The notes under the pieces are model-generated. The model searched no databases. It worked only from the letters and a program-made list of their open reading frames with translations, and was not told where the DNA came from. Positions 41,815-50,198 of a stretch of DNA of 64,000 nt are shown piece by piece. Location: assembly GCF_003465825.1 (NCBI RefSeq), contig NZ_QSBV01000007.1, forward strand, positions 37,278 through 101,277, written 5' to 3'. The stretch's first letter is position 1, and each line of letters opens with the position of its first letter. The stretch is from Collinsella sp. AF02-46-1 (lineage in GTDB: Bacteria > Actinomycetota > Coriobacteriia > Coriobacteriales > Coriobacteriaceae). Position numbers and translations under genes: made by a program.

Positions 41815-42237
41815 ATGCCCGATAAAAAGCTGACCGAGGAGCTGCTCAATGAGCTTCTCGATGCGCCGAACATCGATGGCTATATCAGGGAGCACGACTT
41901 TGCCGCCCCGTCGCTTTCGGACTACCTGAAGCAGCTGCTGCAGGAAAAGGGCTTGGAGCGCTCGCGCGTGGTTCGTATGGCCGATCTCAATGAGACCTTT
42001 GGCTATCAGATCTTTACCGGTGCGCGTCACCCGAGTCGCAATAAGGTGCTGCAGATTGCCTTTGCGATGGCGCTGACGCTCAAAGAGGCCAACCGTGCAC
42101 TGGCGGCTGCCGGGGTAAGCGTCCTCAACTGCAAGGATCGCCGTGATGCGATTATCATCTTTTGCATCGATCGCGGGTGCAGCCTCCAAAAGGTCAACGA
42201 GGAGCTGTATCGCTTTGGCGAGGAGACGGTGAGTTAG
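41815..42237 (+). CDS. Helix-turn-helix protein preceding a Ser/Thr kinase
   Basis: 140 residues from the ATG at 41815, with GGGGGAGGTGAAG upstream. The core PSLSDYLKQLLQEKGLERSRVVRMADLNETFGYQIFTGARHPSRNKVLQIAFAMALTLKEANRALAAAGVSVL reads as an XRE-type helix-turn-helix in which the recognition part is NETFGYQIFTGARHPSRNKV. Proteins of this type frequently stand next to Ser/Thr kinase genes and may be phosphorylated targets or adaptors. The kinase gene follows 98 bases later. Confidence 0.7.
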   Translation: MPDKKLTEELLNELLDAPNIDGYIREHDFAAPSLSDYLKQLLQEKGLERSRVVRMADLNETFGYQIFTGARHPSRNKVLQIAFAMALTLKEANRALAAAGVSVLNCKDRRDAIIIFCIDRGCSLQKVNEELYRFGEETVS

Positions 42238-42335
42238 CGGCTGATATCTGAGCCGGCGGAGCTGCCGAACAACGATGCAAGCGAACGGGGCGCGGATGCC
42301 ATGGGGTGTCTGCGCCCTGCGCTATGATGGAGGCT

Positions 42336-43715
42336 ATGGATACTCAGACCACAACATATTCCGATGACGAGCTGACCGCAGCGCTTGCCGAACATCTGGC
42401 GTCGCTCGATCGCGACGACAGCTATCGCGTGGAGCGTGTACTTAAGCGCTCGTCCGTTGAAACAACCGAGCTCGTGTACTTTGAAGGAACCGGCGGTGGT
42501 TCGCTCGGCCCCTTTGTCCGTAAACGCATCGATGCTTCGGCTCAAATCGGCGGGGCATACGAGCGTCTGTTTGCCGCCCAGCGGGCAGGCAGGCGTTTTG
42601 AGCACCTGCCCAGAATCGTCGATTGTCGTCGTGTGGGCGACGAGCTCAACGTGGTTATGGAATACATCGAAGGGGAGACGCTCGGGGTGCTGGTGGACCG
42701 TCTGGGAGCCACCCCCGATTATGCGCGTGAATTGTATCCTGCCCTATGCGATGCCGTGGGCGAGCTCCACGCCGGTTTTGCAATGGCGGGGGAGACGTCG
42801 GCGCCGGTGATCCATCGCGACCTCAAACCGTCGAATATCATCGTGACGGGTGCGAACTGTACGCTCGATGAGGGCCTGACGTTTTCGTCGCTGGTGATTA
42901 TCGACTTGGGGATCGCGCGCGTATGGCGCGATGGCGCCGATGCCGACACCGTCAAGTTTGGCACGCGACCCTATGCGCCGCCCGAGCAGTATGGGTTTGG
43001 GCAGACGAGTGTGCGCAGCGACGTCTACGCACTTGGCGCCCTGTTGTTCTTCTGCTTGACGGGAGTCGACCCTAAACCAGGGCTCGACATGCGCGAGCAA
43101 TGCGAGGCGCGTGGCATTCCCACTCCACTTGCCGATGCCGTCTGCATGTCGATGGCGCTCGACCCGGCCAAGCGTTTTGCGAGTGCGGAAGCGTTGGGAC
43201 GGGCGACGCGCTCGGCATACGATCTGAGCCGCCCCGTGCGGCCTTCTACACCTGCGCCTGTCCGTACTCCGGCCTCGGAGACGGTGTTGACGCTCCAAGG
43301 GCTCCAGAACCCCGCAGGGCTTCCTAGGCCTGCCGCCTCCGCTGCATGCGGTCCGCTCTCTCGCGTTCCGGAGTCTCTGGGGCGCATTTGGAATACGCTC
43401 GTCTGCTTCTCGCTACTTGTGTTCTTTGCCGGAAGTCACTTTGCCGTCTTTCACCCCACGGGAGCAAACCAAAGCTACCCGACGTGGTTTCTCATAATCG
43501 AGTATTTTTTCTTTGTCGATGGCCTTATGGTGCTTATGCATTTTGCGCTGCTCGATAAGCGCCGTCTTCGTCGGCGATTCGCACTGCTCGACAGCTATCG
43601 CGGCAAGAAACTCGCGAAACTCTGGCTCAAGGCATTGGGTGTGCTGCTCCTATGCATGATCGTCATAGTCGCGATTGCCAATGCGACCGGCGTCGTCGAT
43701 ACCTCCGCTACCTAA
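42336..43715 (+). CDS. Membrane-bound Hanks-type serine/threonine protein kinase
   Basis: 459 residues from the ATG at 42336, with GGAGG 3 bases upstream. The kinase domain spans about 25-290: the nucleotide Lys is probably in FVRKRID, the catalytic loop HRDLKPSN starts at 160, and the metal motif is DLG at 190-192 in place of DFG. The activation segment GTRPYAPPEQYG and the RSDVYALGALLFFCLTG block follow. The glycine-rich loop is replaced by an atypical EGTGGGS. The C terminus has three membrane helices and no PASTA domains, so it does not sense muropeptides in the PknB manner. The activation segment resembles AGC-like bacterial kinases of Actinomycetota. Confidence 0.88.
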   Translation: MDTQTTTYSDDELTAALAEHLASLDRDDSYRVERVLKRSSVETTELVYFEGTGGGSLGPFVRKRIDASAQIGGAYERLFAAQRAGRRFEHLPRIVDCRRVGDELNVVMEYIEGETLGVLVDRLGATPDYARELYPALCDAVGELHAGFAMAGETSAPVIHRDLKPSNIIVTGANCTLDEGLTFSSLVIIDLGIARVWRDGADADTVKFGTRPYAPPEQYGFGQTSVRSDVYALGALLFFCLTGVDPKPGLDMREQCEARGIPTPLADAVCMSMALDPAKRFASAEALGRATRSAYDLSRPVRPSTPAPVRTPASETVLTLQGLQNPAGLPRPAASAACGPLSRVPESLGRIWNTLVCFSLLVFFAGSHFAVFHPTGANQSYPTWFLIIEYFFFVDGLMVLMHFALLDKRRLRRRFALLDSYRGKKLAKLWLKALGVLLLCMIVIVAIANATGVVDTSAT

Positions 43716-43719
43716 AAGA

Positions 43720-43745
43720 AAAGGGCCCCATTGGGGCCCTTTGCA
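43720..43745. terminator. Bidirectional terminator between kinase and cell-wall protein genes
   Basis: AAAGGGCCCC (about 43720-43729) and GGGGCCCTTT (43733-43742) form a perfect stem in the 37-base gap between converging genes. Confidence 0.85.
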
Positions 43746-43752
43746 GTTGCGC

Positions 43753-44886
43753 TTAGATGCGGTTCATCTGAGCGGCGACTTTGTTGTACCAGTCCTGCCA
43801 CGTGGGCGGGCAGTACTTTTTGGCCGCTGCCGGGGTAAGGGTGGAGCCGTAGTTGGCGCCCAGATAGGCAACGTGAGCGGAGATGCCCTCGCTCCAGCTG
43901 CCAAAGCTGCGCCAACCGCCGCCACGGGCACTCCAGCCCCAGGCGTTGTAAGAATTGGCGCAATAAGCACCCTTGGTGCTCTCGATGCAGGCGATGGCGG
44001 GGGACCAACGGGGGTCGACACCGGTATTCCAAGCGGCGACGGCAAAGTTATAGCCCTGGCCTGCCATGGGGGAGCCGGCGAGATAATTGTCGATGCGGCT
44101 CGTCCACTCATTAATGAACGAATCGTAATCGGAGCTACCGGTATTGGCGTTGTTCACCGTGGTGTCGATGGTGGTGTTGGTGTTGGTGGCCTGGCTGCTG
44201 GAATTGCTGCCGCTTACGCCCTCGCCCGAGAGCTTCTCGGCGGCAGCGGCCTTATCGGCCTCAAGCTTGGCAAGCTCGGCGGCATTTTCCTGCTCGGCTT
44301 TTGCCTGTGCCTCGCTGCGGAGCTGCTGGGCCTGAGCCAACGCATCCTCGGCGTTTTTCTGCTCTGCCTCAAGCTGAGACTTGGCCTGCTGGAGCTCAGC
44401 CTTGTTCTGCTCGAGTTCGGTTTGCATGTTATTGAGCTGTTCGATCTCGTCGACGCTCGAGCTCGTGATCTGGTTGGTGTATTTGCAGGTCGTGATGAAC
44501 TCACCCAGGCTCTGCGCGTTGACCAGGAAGCTCACGATGGGGTTGGTGCCCTTCTGATACTTGTACAGATCGCGCATGGCGGAGCTTGCCTTGGCCTGCT
44601 GCTCGGGAAGCTTAGCCTCGATTTCCTCGATGCTTGCCTCATTGGAGTCAATCTGCTTTTGCAGGTCATCGAGTTTGGTGCGGGCGTCGTTGTAGGCGCT
44701 CGTGGCGGCTTCGATCTTCTGCTGGGCTGCGGAAAGCTGGTCCTGCGTTGCCTGCGAGGCGGCATACGCCGCAACGGGGGAGAGCATCGGCGTGGCCGTC
44801 AGCGCAACGGCGAGCGCGGCGCTCGTGATGATACGAGCCGGCTTCGACGCAATGAGCGCTGCGGCGCGATGATTCGAATGCTGCAT
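43753..44886 (-). CDS. Secreted coiled-coil protein with lysozyme-like C terminus
   Basis: 377 residues from the ATG at 44886, with AGAGGG upstream. A signal peptide ends at about PVAAYAA/SQA (residue 42). Residues about 45-215 form a long coiled coil (SAAQQKIEAATSAYNDARTKLDDLQKQ and so on) of the PcsB/CwlO hinge type. A Ser/Asn/Thr linker leads to a C-terminal domain of about 115 residues: AVAAWNTGVDPRWSPAIACIESTKGAYC, with the Glu of CIESTKG in lysozyme-like position, and NAWGWSARGGGWRSFGSW. This resembles the transglycosylase/glucosaminidase-type domain found in Coriobacteriia and lactobacilli. It probably acts on peptidoglycan near FtsEX-like machinery. Confidence 0.8.
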   Translation of the reverse strand: MQHSNHRAAALIASKPARIITSAALAVALTATPMLSPVAAYAASQATQDQLSAAQQKIEAATSAYNDARTKLDDLQKQIDSNEASIEEIEAKLPEQQAKASSAMRDLYKYQKGTNPIVSFLVNAQSLGEFITTCKYTNQITSSSVDEIEQLNNMQTELEQNKAELQQAKSQLEAEQKNAEDALAQAQQLRSEAQAKAEQENAAELAKLEADKAAAAEKLSGEGVSGSNSSSQATNTNTTIDTTVNNANTGSSDYDSFINEWTSRIDNYLAGSPMAGQGYNFAVAAWNTGVDPRWSPAIACIESTKGAYCANSYNAWGWSARGGGWRSFGSWSEGISAHVAYLGANYGSTLTPAAAKKYCPPTWQDWYNKVAAQMNRI

Positions 44887-45281
44887 CCAGTCCCTCTGCA
44901 ATCAATCGTAGGTTATGGTTCGAACGGTATTCTACTACTGCTTTCGACCTCAACTTGAACCTTAAAGGTTCCAAAGGGTCAAGTTGAACTTGAGGCTTTG
45001 GCTTTGACCTGCAGTTATGATGAATTGTTGAGAAACCATAGAGTTCAACTTTAACGTTACGGGGGCCTGTTTAAGAGGAGTTTAGGGCTGTAAAAGCTAT
45101 CTCAACAGGGGGTTTGCAGCTACAAGGCTTCATCGCGGTGAGTGCGGCCTTTATGCTGGACGATTACGTCGATTGCCATAGATACGGTGGAGCTTTGGGC
45201 GCCGGCGGCTTGGCACGCTAGAATAAATCAGTTGCGCAAAGACCGCCCCGTTGTGTGGGCAGTTCATGATAGGAAGTTTCC
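44887..45281. other. 395-base divergent intergenic region
   Basis: It holds a nested dyad at 44948-44994 (CAACTTGA at 44951-44958 pairs with TCAAGTTG at 44979-44986, with AACC/GGTT inside). Related AAGTTGAAC/GTTCAACTT words occur again at about 44981-44989 and 45043-45051. A TAGAAT box lies near 45220, about 60 bases before the ligase start. No coding stretch with a ribosome binding site is visible. Confidence 0.5.
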
Positions 45282-46538
45282 ATGGCATTGCAGTTTACAG
45301 AGCGCGAGTTTATTCCCGTGCTGCTCGGTGGCGACATCAACGCCTATTCGGTGGCGCGCGCCTTCTATGAGGAGTACCAGGTCAAGAGTCTGGTCTTTGG
45401 CAAGTACCAGACGGGCCCCGCGTACCGCAGCCAGATTATCGACTACACGCCCAACGTGGATATCGATACCATGCCCGTGATGCTCAGGACCGTCAACGGC
45501 ATCGCCCAAGCGCATGCCGATAAGACGATTGTCCTTGTGGGCTGTGGCGATAACTATGTTGCCCTCGTGGCTCAGGCCAAGGATGCCCATGAGTTGGCGG
45601 ATAACATCGTCGCGCCTTACGCTCCCTATAGCATGCTTGAACAGTGTCAGAAGAAGGAGATCTTCTACGAGCTGTGCGAGAAGCATGGCGTGCCCTATCC
45701 ACATACCTTTACCTTCACCATGGCGATGCTGAACGCCAAAGGCGAGGCACCTGCCGAAGTGCTCGACCAGATCGATTTTCCCTACCCGATGATTCTGAAG
45801 CCTTCTGACGGCATCATGTGGTGGCAGCACGAGTTCGAGGGCCAGAAAAAGGCCTATGAGATTGCCGACCGTGCCGAGCTGGAACAGGTCATTCGCGACT
45901 CGTATGCCAGCGGCTACACCGACGACCTGATCTTGCAGGATCGCGTGCCCGGCAACGACGAGTACATGCGCGTGCTCACCAGTTATTCCGACCGTAACGG
46001 CAAGGTGCGTATGATGTGCCTGGGTCACGTGCTGCTCGAGGAGCATCAGCCTCACGGTGTCGGCAACCACGCCTGCATCATCACCGAGCCCAATGACGAG
46101 CTTATGGATGGCGTGCGCAAGTTGCTCGAGGACCTTCACTTTGTGGGCTATTCCAACTTTGACGTTAAGTACGACGAGCGCGACGGCTCGTTTAAGTTCT
46201 TCGATTTCAACACGCGCCAAGGTCGCAGCAACTACTACGTTACCAACAGCGGCTTTAACGTCGCCAAGTATGTGGTGGACGAGTATGTGTTCAACCGTCC
46301 GTTTGAGCCGGAGTTTGTGACGGCACAGGACGAGGCACTGTGGATGGTCGTCCCCATGGGCGTCGTCGACAAGTACGTCAAGGATCCCGAGTTGCGCGCG
46401 AAGGTGCATCGCCTGGACAAGGAAGGCAAGGGCGCCGACCCTTCGTTTATGAAGGGCGACTTTGTCTTTAACCGCTGGCTGCGCATGTGGCACACCAAGC
46501 TGCGCCACTTTAAGCTGTTCAAGACGTATTACAAGTAG
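45282..46538 (+). CDS. ATP-grasp ligase, probable D-aspartate ligase
   Basis: 418 residues, close to the 419 of E. faecium Aslfm as I recall it. The N-terminal preATP-grasp part begins FIPVLLGGDINAYSVARAFYEEY, and the region FELCEKHGVPYPHTF precedes the ATP-grasp domain. YPMILKPSDG carries the first ATP Lys, ILQDRVPGNDEYM the adenine/acid part, and FKFFDFNTRQGRSNYYV the metal-binding Asp/Asn. The enzyme class attaches D-aspartate (via acyl phosphate) to the side chain of the third stem-peptide residue, for use as peptidoglycan cross-bridge. The neighbouring amino acid racemase makes this much more likely than a generic carboxylate-amine ligase. Confidence 0.8.
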   Translation: MALQFTEREFIPVLLGGDINAYSVARAFYEEYQVKSLVFGKYQTGPAYRSQIIDYTPNVDIDTMPVMLRTVNGIAQAHADKTIVLVGCGDNYVALVAQAKDAHELADNIVAPYAPYSMLEQCQKKEIFYELCEKHGVPYPHTFTFTMAMLNAKGEAPAEVLDQIDFPYPMILKPSDGIMWWQHEFEGQKKAYEIADRAELEQVIRDSYASGYTDDLILQDRVPGNDEYMRVLTSYSDRNGKVRMMCLGHVLLEEHQPHGVGNHACIITEPNDELMDGVRKLLEDLHFVGYSNFDVKYDERDGSFKFFDFNTRQGRSNYYVTNSGFNVAKYVVDEYVFNRPFEPEFVTAQDEALWMVVPMGVVDKYVKDPELRAKVHRLDKEGKGADPSFMKGDFVFNRWLRMWHTKLRHFKLFKTYYK

Positions 46539-46622
46539 ATGAGTGCGGCGCCCGTCCGGTTTACATCGGGCGGGCGCGGGTATGATACGCGCAATTGCGC
46601 AAGCGTCACCAAGGAGGCGGCG

Positions 46623-47369
46623 ATGGAAAAGCTGGGAGTTATCGGCGGCATGGGCGCCGAGGCCACGTCGTATTACTACGACCAGGTGGTGCGCCATACG
46701 GCTGCTGCCTGCGATCAGGAACATATCGACATGGTGGTGCTCTCCAAGTCGACCATGCCCGACCGCACGCTTGCCATTAAGACCGGCGAGCATGCCAAGC
46801 TGCTGGCGACCATGAAAGAGTGTGCCCAGGCACTCGAGTCGCTGGGCTGTGCGCACATTGCCATTCCCTGCAACACGTCGCACTACTTCTACGACCAGAT
46901 CCAGTCGTTTACGAAGGTGCCGATTATCCACATGCCGCGTGAGTCGGTGCGCTATGCCCTTGCGGGTGCGGTGATGGGGGAGTGCGAGTTCGACCCCAAC
47001 CTGAGTATGCCGGCCGAGCCGGTGCACAAGATTGGCATTATGGGCACCGACGGAACCGTGGGCGCGGGCGTCTACGGCCGCGAATGCGAGGCTGCGGGTG
47101 TTGAGGTCGTCTATCCCAGCGAGAAACGTCAGAACGATGTGATGTCGCTTATCTACGATGATGTGAAGGCCGGATGTGAGCCCGATATGGATAAGTTCGA
47201 CCGCGTGATGTGGGAGTTCGCCCGTAGCGGCTGCGACCGTGTCATTCTGGCCTGCACCGAGCTATCGGTGCTGCAGAAGTATCGAGAGATGCCCGAGATC
47301 ACCCTCGATGCCATGGATGTCCTGGTGCGCGAATCCATCATCCGCAGCGGCGCTCCCTACCGCCTCTAG
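46623..47369 (+). CDS. Aspartate/glutamate racemase family protein
   Basis: 248 residues from the ATG at 46623, with AAGGAGG at 46611-46617. The PLP-independent racemase fold is marked by IGGMGAEATSYYYDQVV at the start, the first catalytic Cys at 83 (IPCNTSHYF) and the second at 211 (LACTELSVL). The GGMGAEAT form is that of aspartate racemases (EC 5.1.1.13 group) rather than MurI. It would supply D-aspartate to the ligase encoded 84 bases upstream. Confidence 0.87.
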   Translation: MEKLGVIGGMGAEATSYYYDQVVRHTAAACDQEHIDMVVLSKSTMPDRTLAIKTGEHAKLLATMKECAQALESLGCAHIAIPCNTSHYFYDQIQSFTKVPIIHMPRESVRYALAGAVMGECEFDPNLSMPAEPVHKIGIMGTDGTVGAGVYGRECEAAGVEVVYPSEKRQNDVMSLIYDDVKAGCEPDMDKFDRVMWEFARSGCDRVILACTELSVLQKYREMPEITLDAMDVLVRESIIRSGAPYRL

Positions 47370-47383
47370 CTTCCGACCTGCCA

Positions 47384-47412
47384 AAAAAGGGACAGGTTAA
47401 TTTTGGTAGGTT
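47384..47412 (-). repeat. Short dispersed repeat remnant
   Basis: On the minus strand it contains TTAACCTGTCCC, the same core as the repeats at 31424 and 32645 (AACCTGTCCC), followed by a T-rich end. It sits between the racemase stop and the terminator. It looks like a half-element. Confidence 0.45.
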
Positions 47413-47429
47413 TTATCTGGTGAAACAGT

Positions 47430-47467
47430 AAAGGCCTCGGCTCGTTTGGTGCGAGCCGAGGCCTTTT
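47430..47467. terminator. Bidirectional terminator between racemase and ecfT genes
   Basis: AAAGGCCTCGGCTCG (47430-47444) and CGAGCCGAGGCCTTT (47452-47466) are perfect 15-base arms. Confidence 0.9.
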
Positions 47468-47495
47468 GCGTTGGGTGGTTGCTGTCGGTGGTGAA

Positions 47496-48242
47496 CTAGA
47501 ACAGGAAGCCGATGGCGATGAGGGCGATGCTGACGATGAGCACGGCGATGTCCAGGCCCTTGATGGGGTAGCGCTTGTACGAGCTGGCGCGTGTACGCAG
47601 ATAGAAGCCGCGCTGTTCTGCCGCCAAGGCTGTGGCATCGGTCTTGCCCACGCTCGAGATGAGCAGTGGCACGCACAGTGGCAGCATGAGCTTAAGCTTC
47701 TTGATGGGGTTCTTGGTGTCGTACTCGACGCCGCGTGCGGTCTGCGCTTCCATGATGGCGTTCATCTCCTGACCAAACACCGGCACAAAGCGTAGCGCCG
47801 TGGTAAAGGTGAAGGCATAGCGATACGGCACGTGCAGCACCTCGACGCAGGCGTTGGCAAGGTCGTTGAGCTTGGTCACCATGAGCATGAGGATGAGTGG
47901 TAACGCCACGCCCAGCAGGCGCAGGCAGGCCTTCGATCCCGTGATGAGGCCCGTGTCGGTGATAAAGCCCCACACCACGTTGCCATCGCGCATAAAGGCT
48001 AGCTGGAGCACCAGCATGATAAGCGCGAGCGGAATCAGCAACTTGAGCAACGAGAACAGACGGTCGACGACGCCGGCATAGGCACCCAGCGCAAGGGTGA
48101 GTGCCAAAAAGCCCAGCAGCGCCACGTAGGTGTCGGACAAGAAGATGCCGACGATGATGGCGGCGGCGAGGCCCAGTTTGACGATGGGGTTCAAACGATG
48201 CAGTAGCGTATCGCCCGGCATGTAGTCGATGACGTTAACCAC
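47496..48242 (-). CDS. ecfT: ECF transporter transmembrane component EcfT
   Basis: 248 residues from a GTG at 48242, which overlaps the ATPase gene and has AAGGAG ten bases upstream. A further upstream start would lie deep inside the ATPase gene. Membrane helices: LGLAAAIIVGIFLSDTYVALLGFLALTLALGAY, LLIPLALIMLVLQLAF and others. The two coupling-helix Ala-Arg-Gly motifs are seen as MEAQTARGVEY and LAAEQRGFYLR (the latter with Gln-Arg-Gly). EcfT joins the ATPases to the S component. Confidence 0.92.
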   Translation of the reverse strand: MVNVIDYMPGDTLLHRLNPIVKLGLAAAIIVGIFLSDTYVALLGFLALTLALGAYAGVVDRLFSLLKLLIPLALIMLVLQLAFMRDGNVVWGFITDTGLITGSKACLRLLGVALPLILMLMVTKLNDLANACVEVLHVPYRYAFTFTTALRFVPVFGQEMNAIMEAQTARGVEYDTKNPIKKLKLMLPLCVPLLISSVGKTDATALAAEQRGFYLRTRASSYKRYPIKGLDIAVLIVSIALIAIGFLF

Positions 48243-49986
48243 GGTGGACCATCTCCTTGGTAATTCGAACGACATCGGTGACCTCGCTCACCTGCGCAAA
48301 AGCGGGCGAGACGGAAGGTGCCAGACGGCGCGAGAGTTCAATAACCTGGGGAGGCTCCACGTAGGCACGCCGCATGAGATCGATGTTCGAGAATAGCTCG
48401 TGCGTGCGGCCGCGGTCGAGGATGCGACCGTCGGCCATTACTACGATACGCTCGGCAAAGTCGGAAACGACTTCCATGTCGTGACAGACCATAATCACGG
48501 CGCAGCCGCGCTCGGCCATGGTGCGCACCGTTTCCATGACGGTCATGCACTCGCGGTAATCAAGGCCGCTCGTGGGCTCGTCGAGCACGACGATCTTGGG
48601 CTCAACAACTACGACGGAGGCAAGCGCCACCATTTGTCGCTGGCCGCGCGAAAGCGAGAAAGGTGCCTCATCGGCAGGCAGGCCAAAGCGGTCGATAACG
48701 AGTCGAGCGCGACGCAGAGCCTCGGCACGGTCGATGCCGGCAAGCTCCAGGCCAAAAGCGACCTCGTCGAGTACGGTATCCTTGCAGATCTGGCGGTCGG
48801 GGTTTTGGAAGAGGGTTGCGACTTCGCGGGCGATGCGGCTCGTGGGAACGGCTGCGGTGTCCAGCCCCGTAACGCGCACGCTGCCCGAGGCGGGCTTAAG
48901 CAGGCCTGTGAGCAGCTTGGTGAGCGTGGTCTTGCCGGCACCGTTCTGGCCGACGATGCCCACGAGCTCGCCGGGATAGAGGGTCAGGTTGAGGTCGTGT
49001 ACGGCGGCGCCGCCATTGGGATAGGCAAACTCAACGTGATCGAAGGTGAGCACGGGCTCGGCGTCCTTGGCGTGCGGGCGCAACGACGGTGCATGCGGGG
49101 AGCCGGCGGGCGCCTGGGCTTCGCTGGCCGCGTGTGCGGGGTCGACGATGCCCGAAATCAGGCGCCCGGCCTCATCGACATCCAAGCAAGGGGTACCGCT
49201 TACCAGGCCATCGGCCTCGAGGCTATTGAAGATACGCGTGACGCGAGGGCAGTCGACGCCGATGGCACGGAGCTCGTCGGTATGCCCGAAAACCTCGTGT
49301 GGCTCGCCCTGCAGCGCGATTTCGCCATGGTTGAGCACGAGCACGCGGTTGCAGTACTCCGAGAGCAGGGCGACCTTTTGCTCAACGACGACGATGGTGA
49401 TTCCAAGCGCGCGGTTTGCCTCACGTAGCGTCTCGAAGACCAACGTGGAGCTGGCGGGGTCGAGTGCCGCGGTGGGCTCATCGAGCACGAGCACGCGCGG
49501 TCGCATGGCGAGGATGGCGGCGATGGCTACCTTTTGCTTCTGTCCGCCCGAGAGCGTGGCGATCTCGCGGTCGCGCAGGTCGACGATACCCACGGTCTCG
49601 AGGGTTTCGGTGACGCGCTGCTCGATCTGGTCGTGGGGAACGTCAAAGTTCTCGAGGCCAAAGAGCATCTCGTCCTCGACGACCGAGGCGACCATCTGCG
49701 TGTCGATATCCTGCAGCACGCTGCCGACGATTTGCGACACGTCGGTGAGCGAGGCTTCGCAGGTGTCGTGGCCGTCAACCATGACGGACCCAAAGAACGT
49801 GCCGGTGTAGTGGTGGGGCACGGCACCCGACAGGCAAGCGGCAAGTGTGGACTTGCCGGCGCCCGAGGGCCCGATGATGCCGATGAAATCTCCCTTGTTC
49901 ACGCTGAGCGAGATGTGGCTGAGCGCCTGCTCGGTCTGCGTGCCATAGGAGAACGAGACATCGTCGACGTTGATGATCGTTTCCAT
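48235..49986 (-). CDS. ECF transporter ATPase with two fused nucleotide-binding domains
   Basis: 583 residues with two complete ABC domains. Domain 1 has Walker A GPSGAGKST at 39-47 and signature LSGGQKQKVAIAAIL, Walker B VLVLDEPTAALDP. Domain 2 has GQNGAGKTTL near 343 and LSRGQRQMVALAS, with VVLDEPTSGLDY. The second signature has Arg in place of the second Gly-preceding residue (SRGQ instead of SGGQ). Most ECF systems encode EcfA1 and EcfA2 separately. Here one protein provides both sites. The gene overlaps ecfT, and the S component gene lies upstream on the same strand. Confidence 0.92.
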   Translation of the reverse strand: METIINVDDVSFSYGTQTEQALSHISLSVNKGDFIGIIGPSGAGKSTLAACLSGAVPHHYTGTFFGSVMVDGHDTCEASLTDVSQIVGSVLQDIDTQMVASVVEDEMLFGLENFDVPHDQIEQRVTETLETVGIVDLRDREIATLSGGQKQKVAIAAILAMRPRVLVLDEPTAALDPASSTLVFETLREANRALGITIVVVEQKVALLSEYCNRVLVLNHGEIALQGEPHEVFGHTDELRAIGVDCPRVTRIFNSLEADGLVSGTPCLDVDEAGRLISGIVDPAHAASEAQAPAGSPHAPSLRPHAKDAEPVLTFDHVEFAYPNGGAAVHDLNLTLYPGELVGIVGQNGAGKTTLTKLLTGLLKPASGSVRVTGLDTAAVPTSRIAREVATLFQNPDRQICKDTVLDEVAFGLELAGIDRAEALRRARLVIDRFGLPADEAPFSLSRGQRQMVALASVVVVEPKIVVLDEPTSGLDYRECMTVMETVRTMAERGCAVIMVCHDMEVVSDFAERIVVMADGRILDRGRTHELFSNIDLMRRAYVEPPQVIELSRRLAPSVSPAFAQVSEVTDVVRITKEMVHRG

Positions 49987-50006
49987 GGATACCTTTCATA
50001 GTCATT

Positions 50007-50046
50007 GGGGACGTTCTTACATGACTAGTCGTTTAAGAACGTCCCC
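50007..50046. repeat. 13-base perfect inverted repeat upstream of the ATPase gene
   Basis: GGGGACGTTCTTA (50007-50019) and TAAGAACGTCCCC (50034-50046) flank ACTAGTCGTT-containing sequence. CTAGTCGTTT occurs again at 50052-50061 followed by GGGACAG. This looks like an REP-type mobile palindrome inserted between the S component and ATPase genes, and may also act as a transcription signal. Confidence 0.6.
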
Positions 50047-50091
50047 AAAAGCTAGTCGTTTGGGACAGTCTTTGTTGGTGGAGTGCGGAGA

Positions 50092-50192
50092 CGGCTTTAC
50101 GAGGGGCCCCAGGTTGGCGCGAAAGAGGAGCGAAGCGTACTTGGGTACGCGAGCGACGAATGAACGCCAAGATGGGGTGGCTCATAAAGCCG
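50092..50192 (-). repeat. 3'-end structured repeat, copy 4 (after the S component gene)
   Basis: On the minus strand it begins 7 bases after the S component stop, with arms CGGCTTTA/TAAAGCCG, then CCACCCCA/TGGGGCCCC-type pairing, inner stem TTGGCG/CGCCAA, conserved CGTTCATTCGTCG, apex GCGTAC/GTACGC and CTCCTCTTTC. Unlike the other three copies it is not preceded by the GTTACGCGG hairpin. Confidence 0.8.
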
Positions 50193-50198
50193 AGCGGG

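Noticed and set aside
44918..44940. GGTTCGAAC resembling a tRNA T-loop
   Set aside because: No acceptor, anticodon or D-stem can be drawn around it, and it lies in the leader of the coiled-coil protein gene.
45264..47027. Minus-strand open frame of 587 codons opposite the ligase and racemase
   Set aside because: It spans two genes with strong catalytic motifs on the other strand, and its composition (His, Val, Leu, Gly) is that of a mirror frame.
48400..49428. Plus-strand open frame opposite the ECF ATPase
   Set aside because: Antisense to both Walker motifs of the ATPase; no ribosome binding site or family features.
50007..50192. Invertible or att-type site between S component and ATPase genes
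   Set aside because: The two palindromes here match dispersed repeats elsewhere in the window; there is no recombinase gene nearby and no second matching half-site around a segment.
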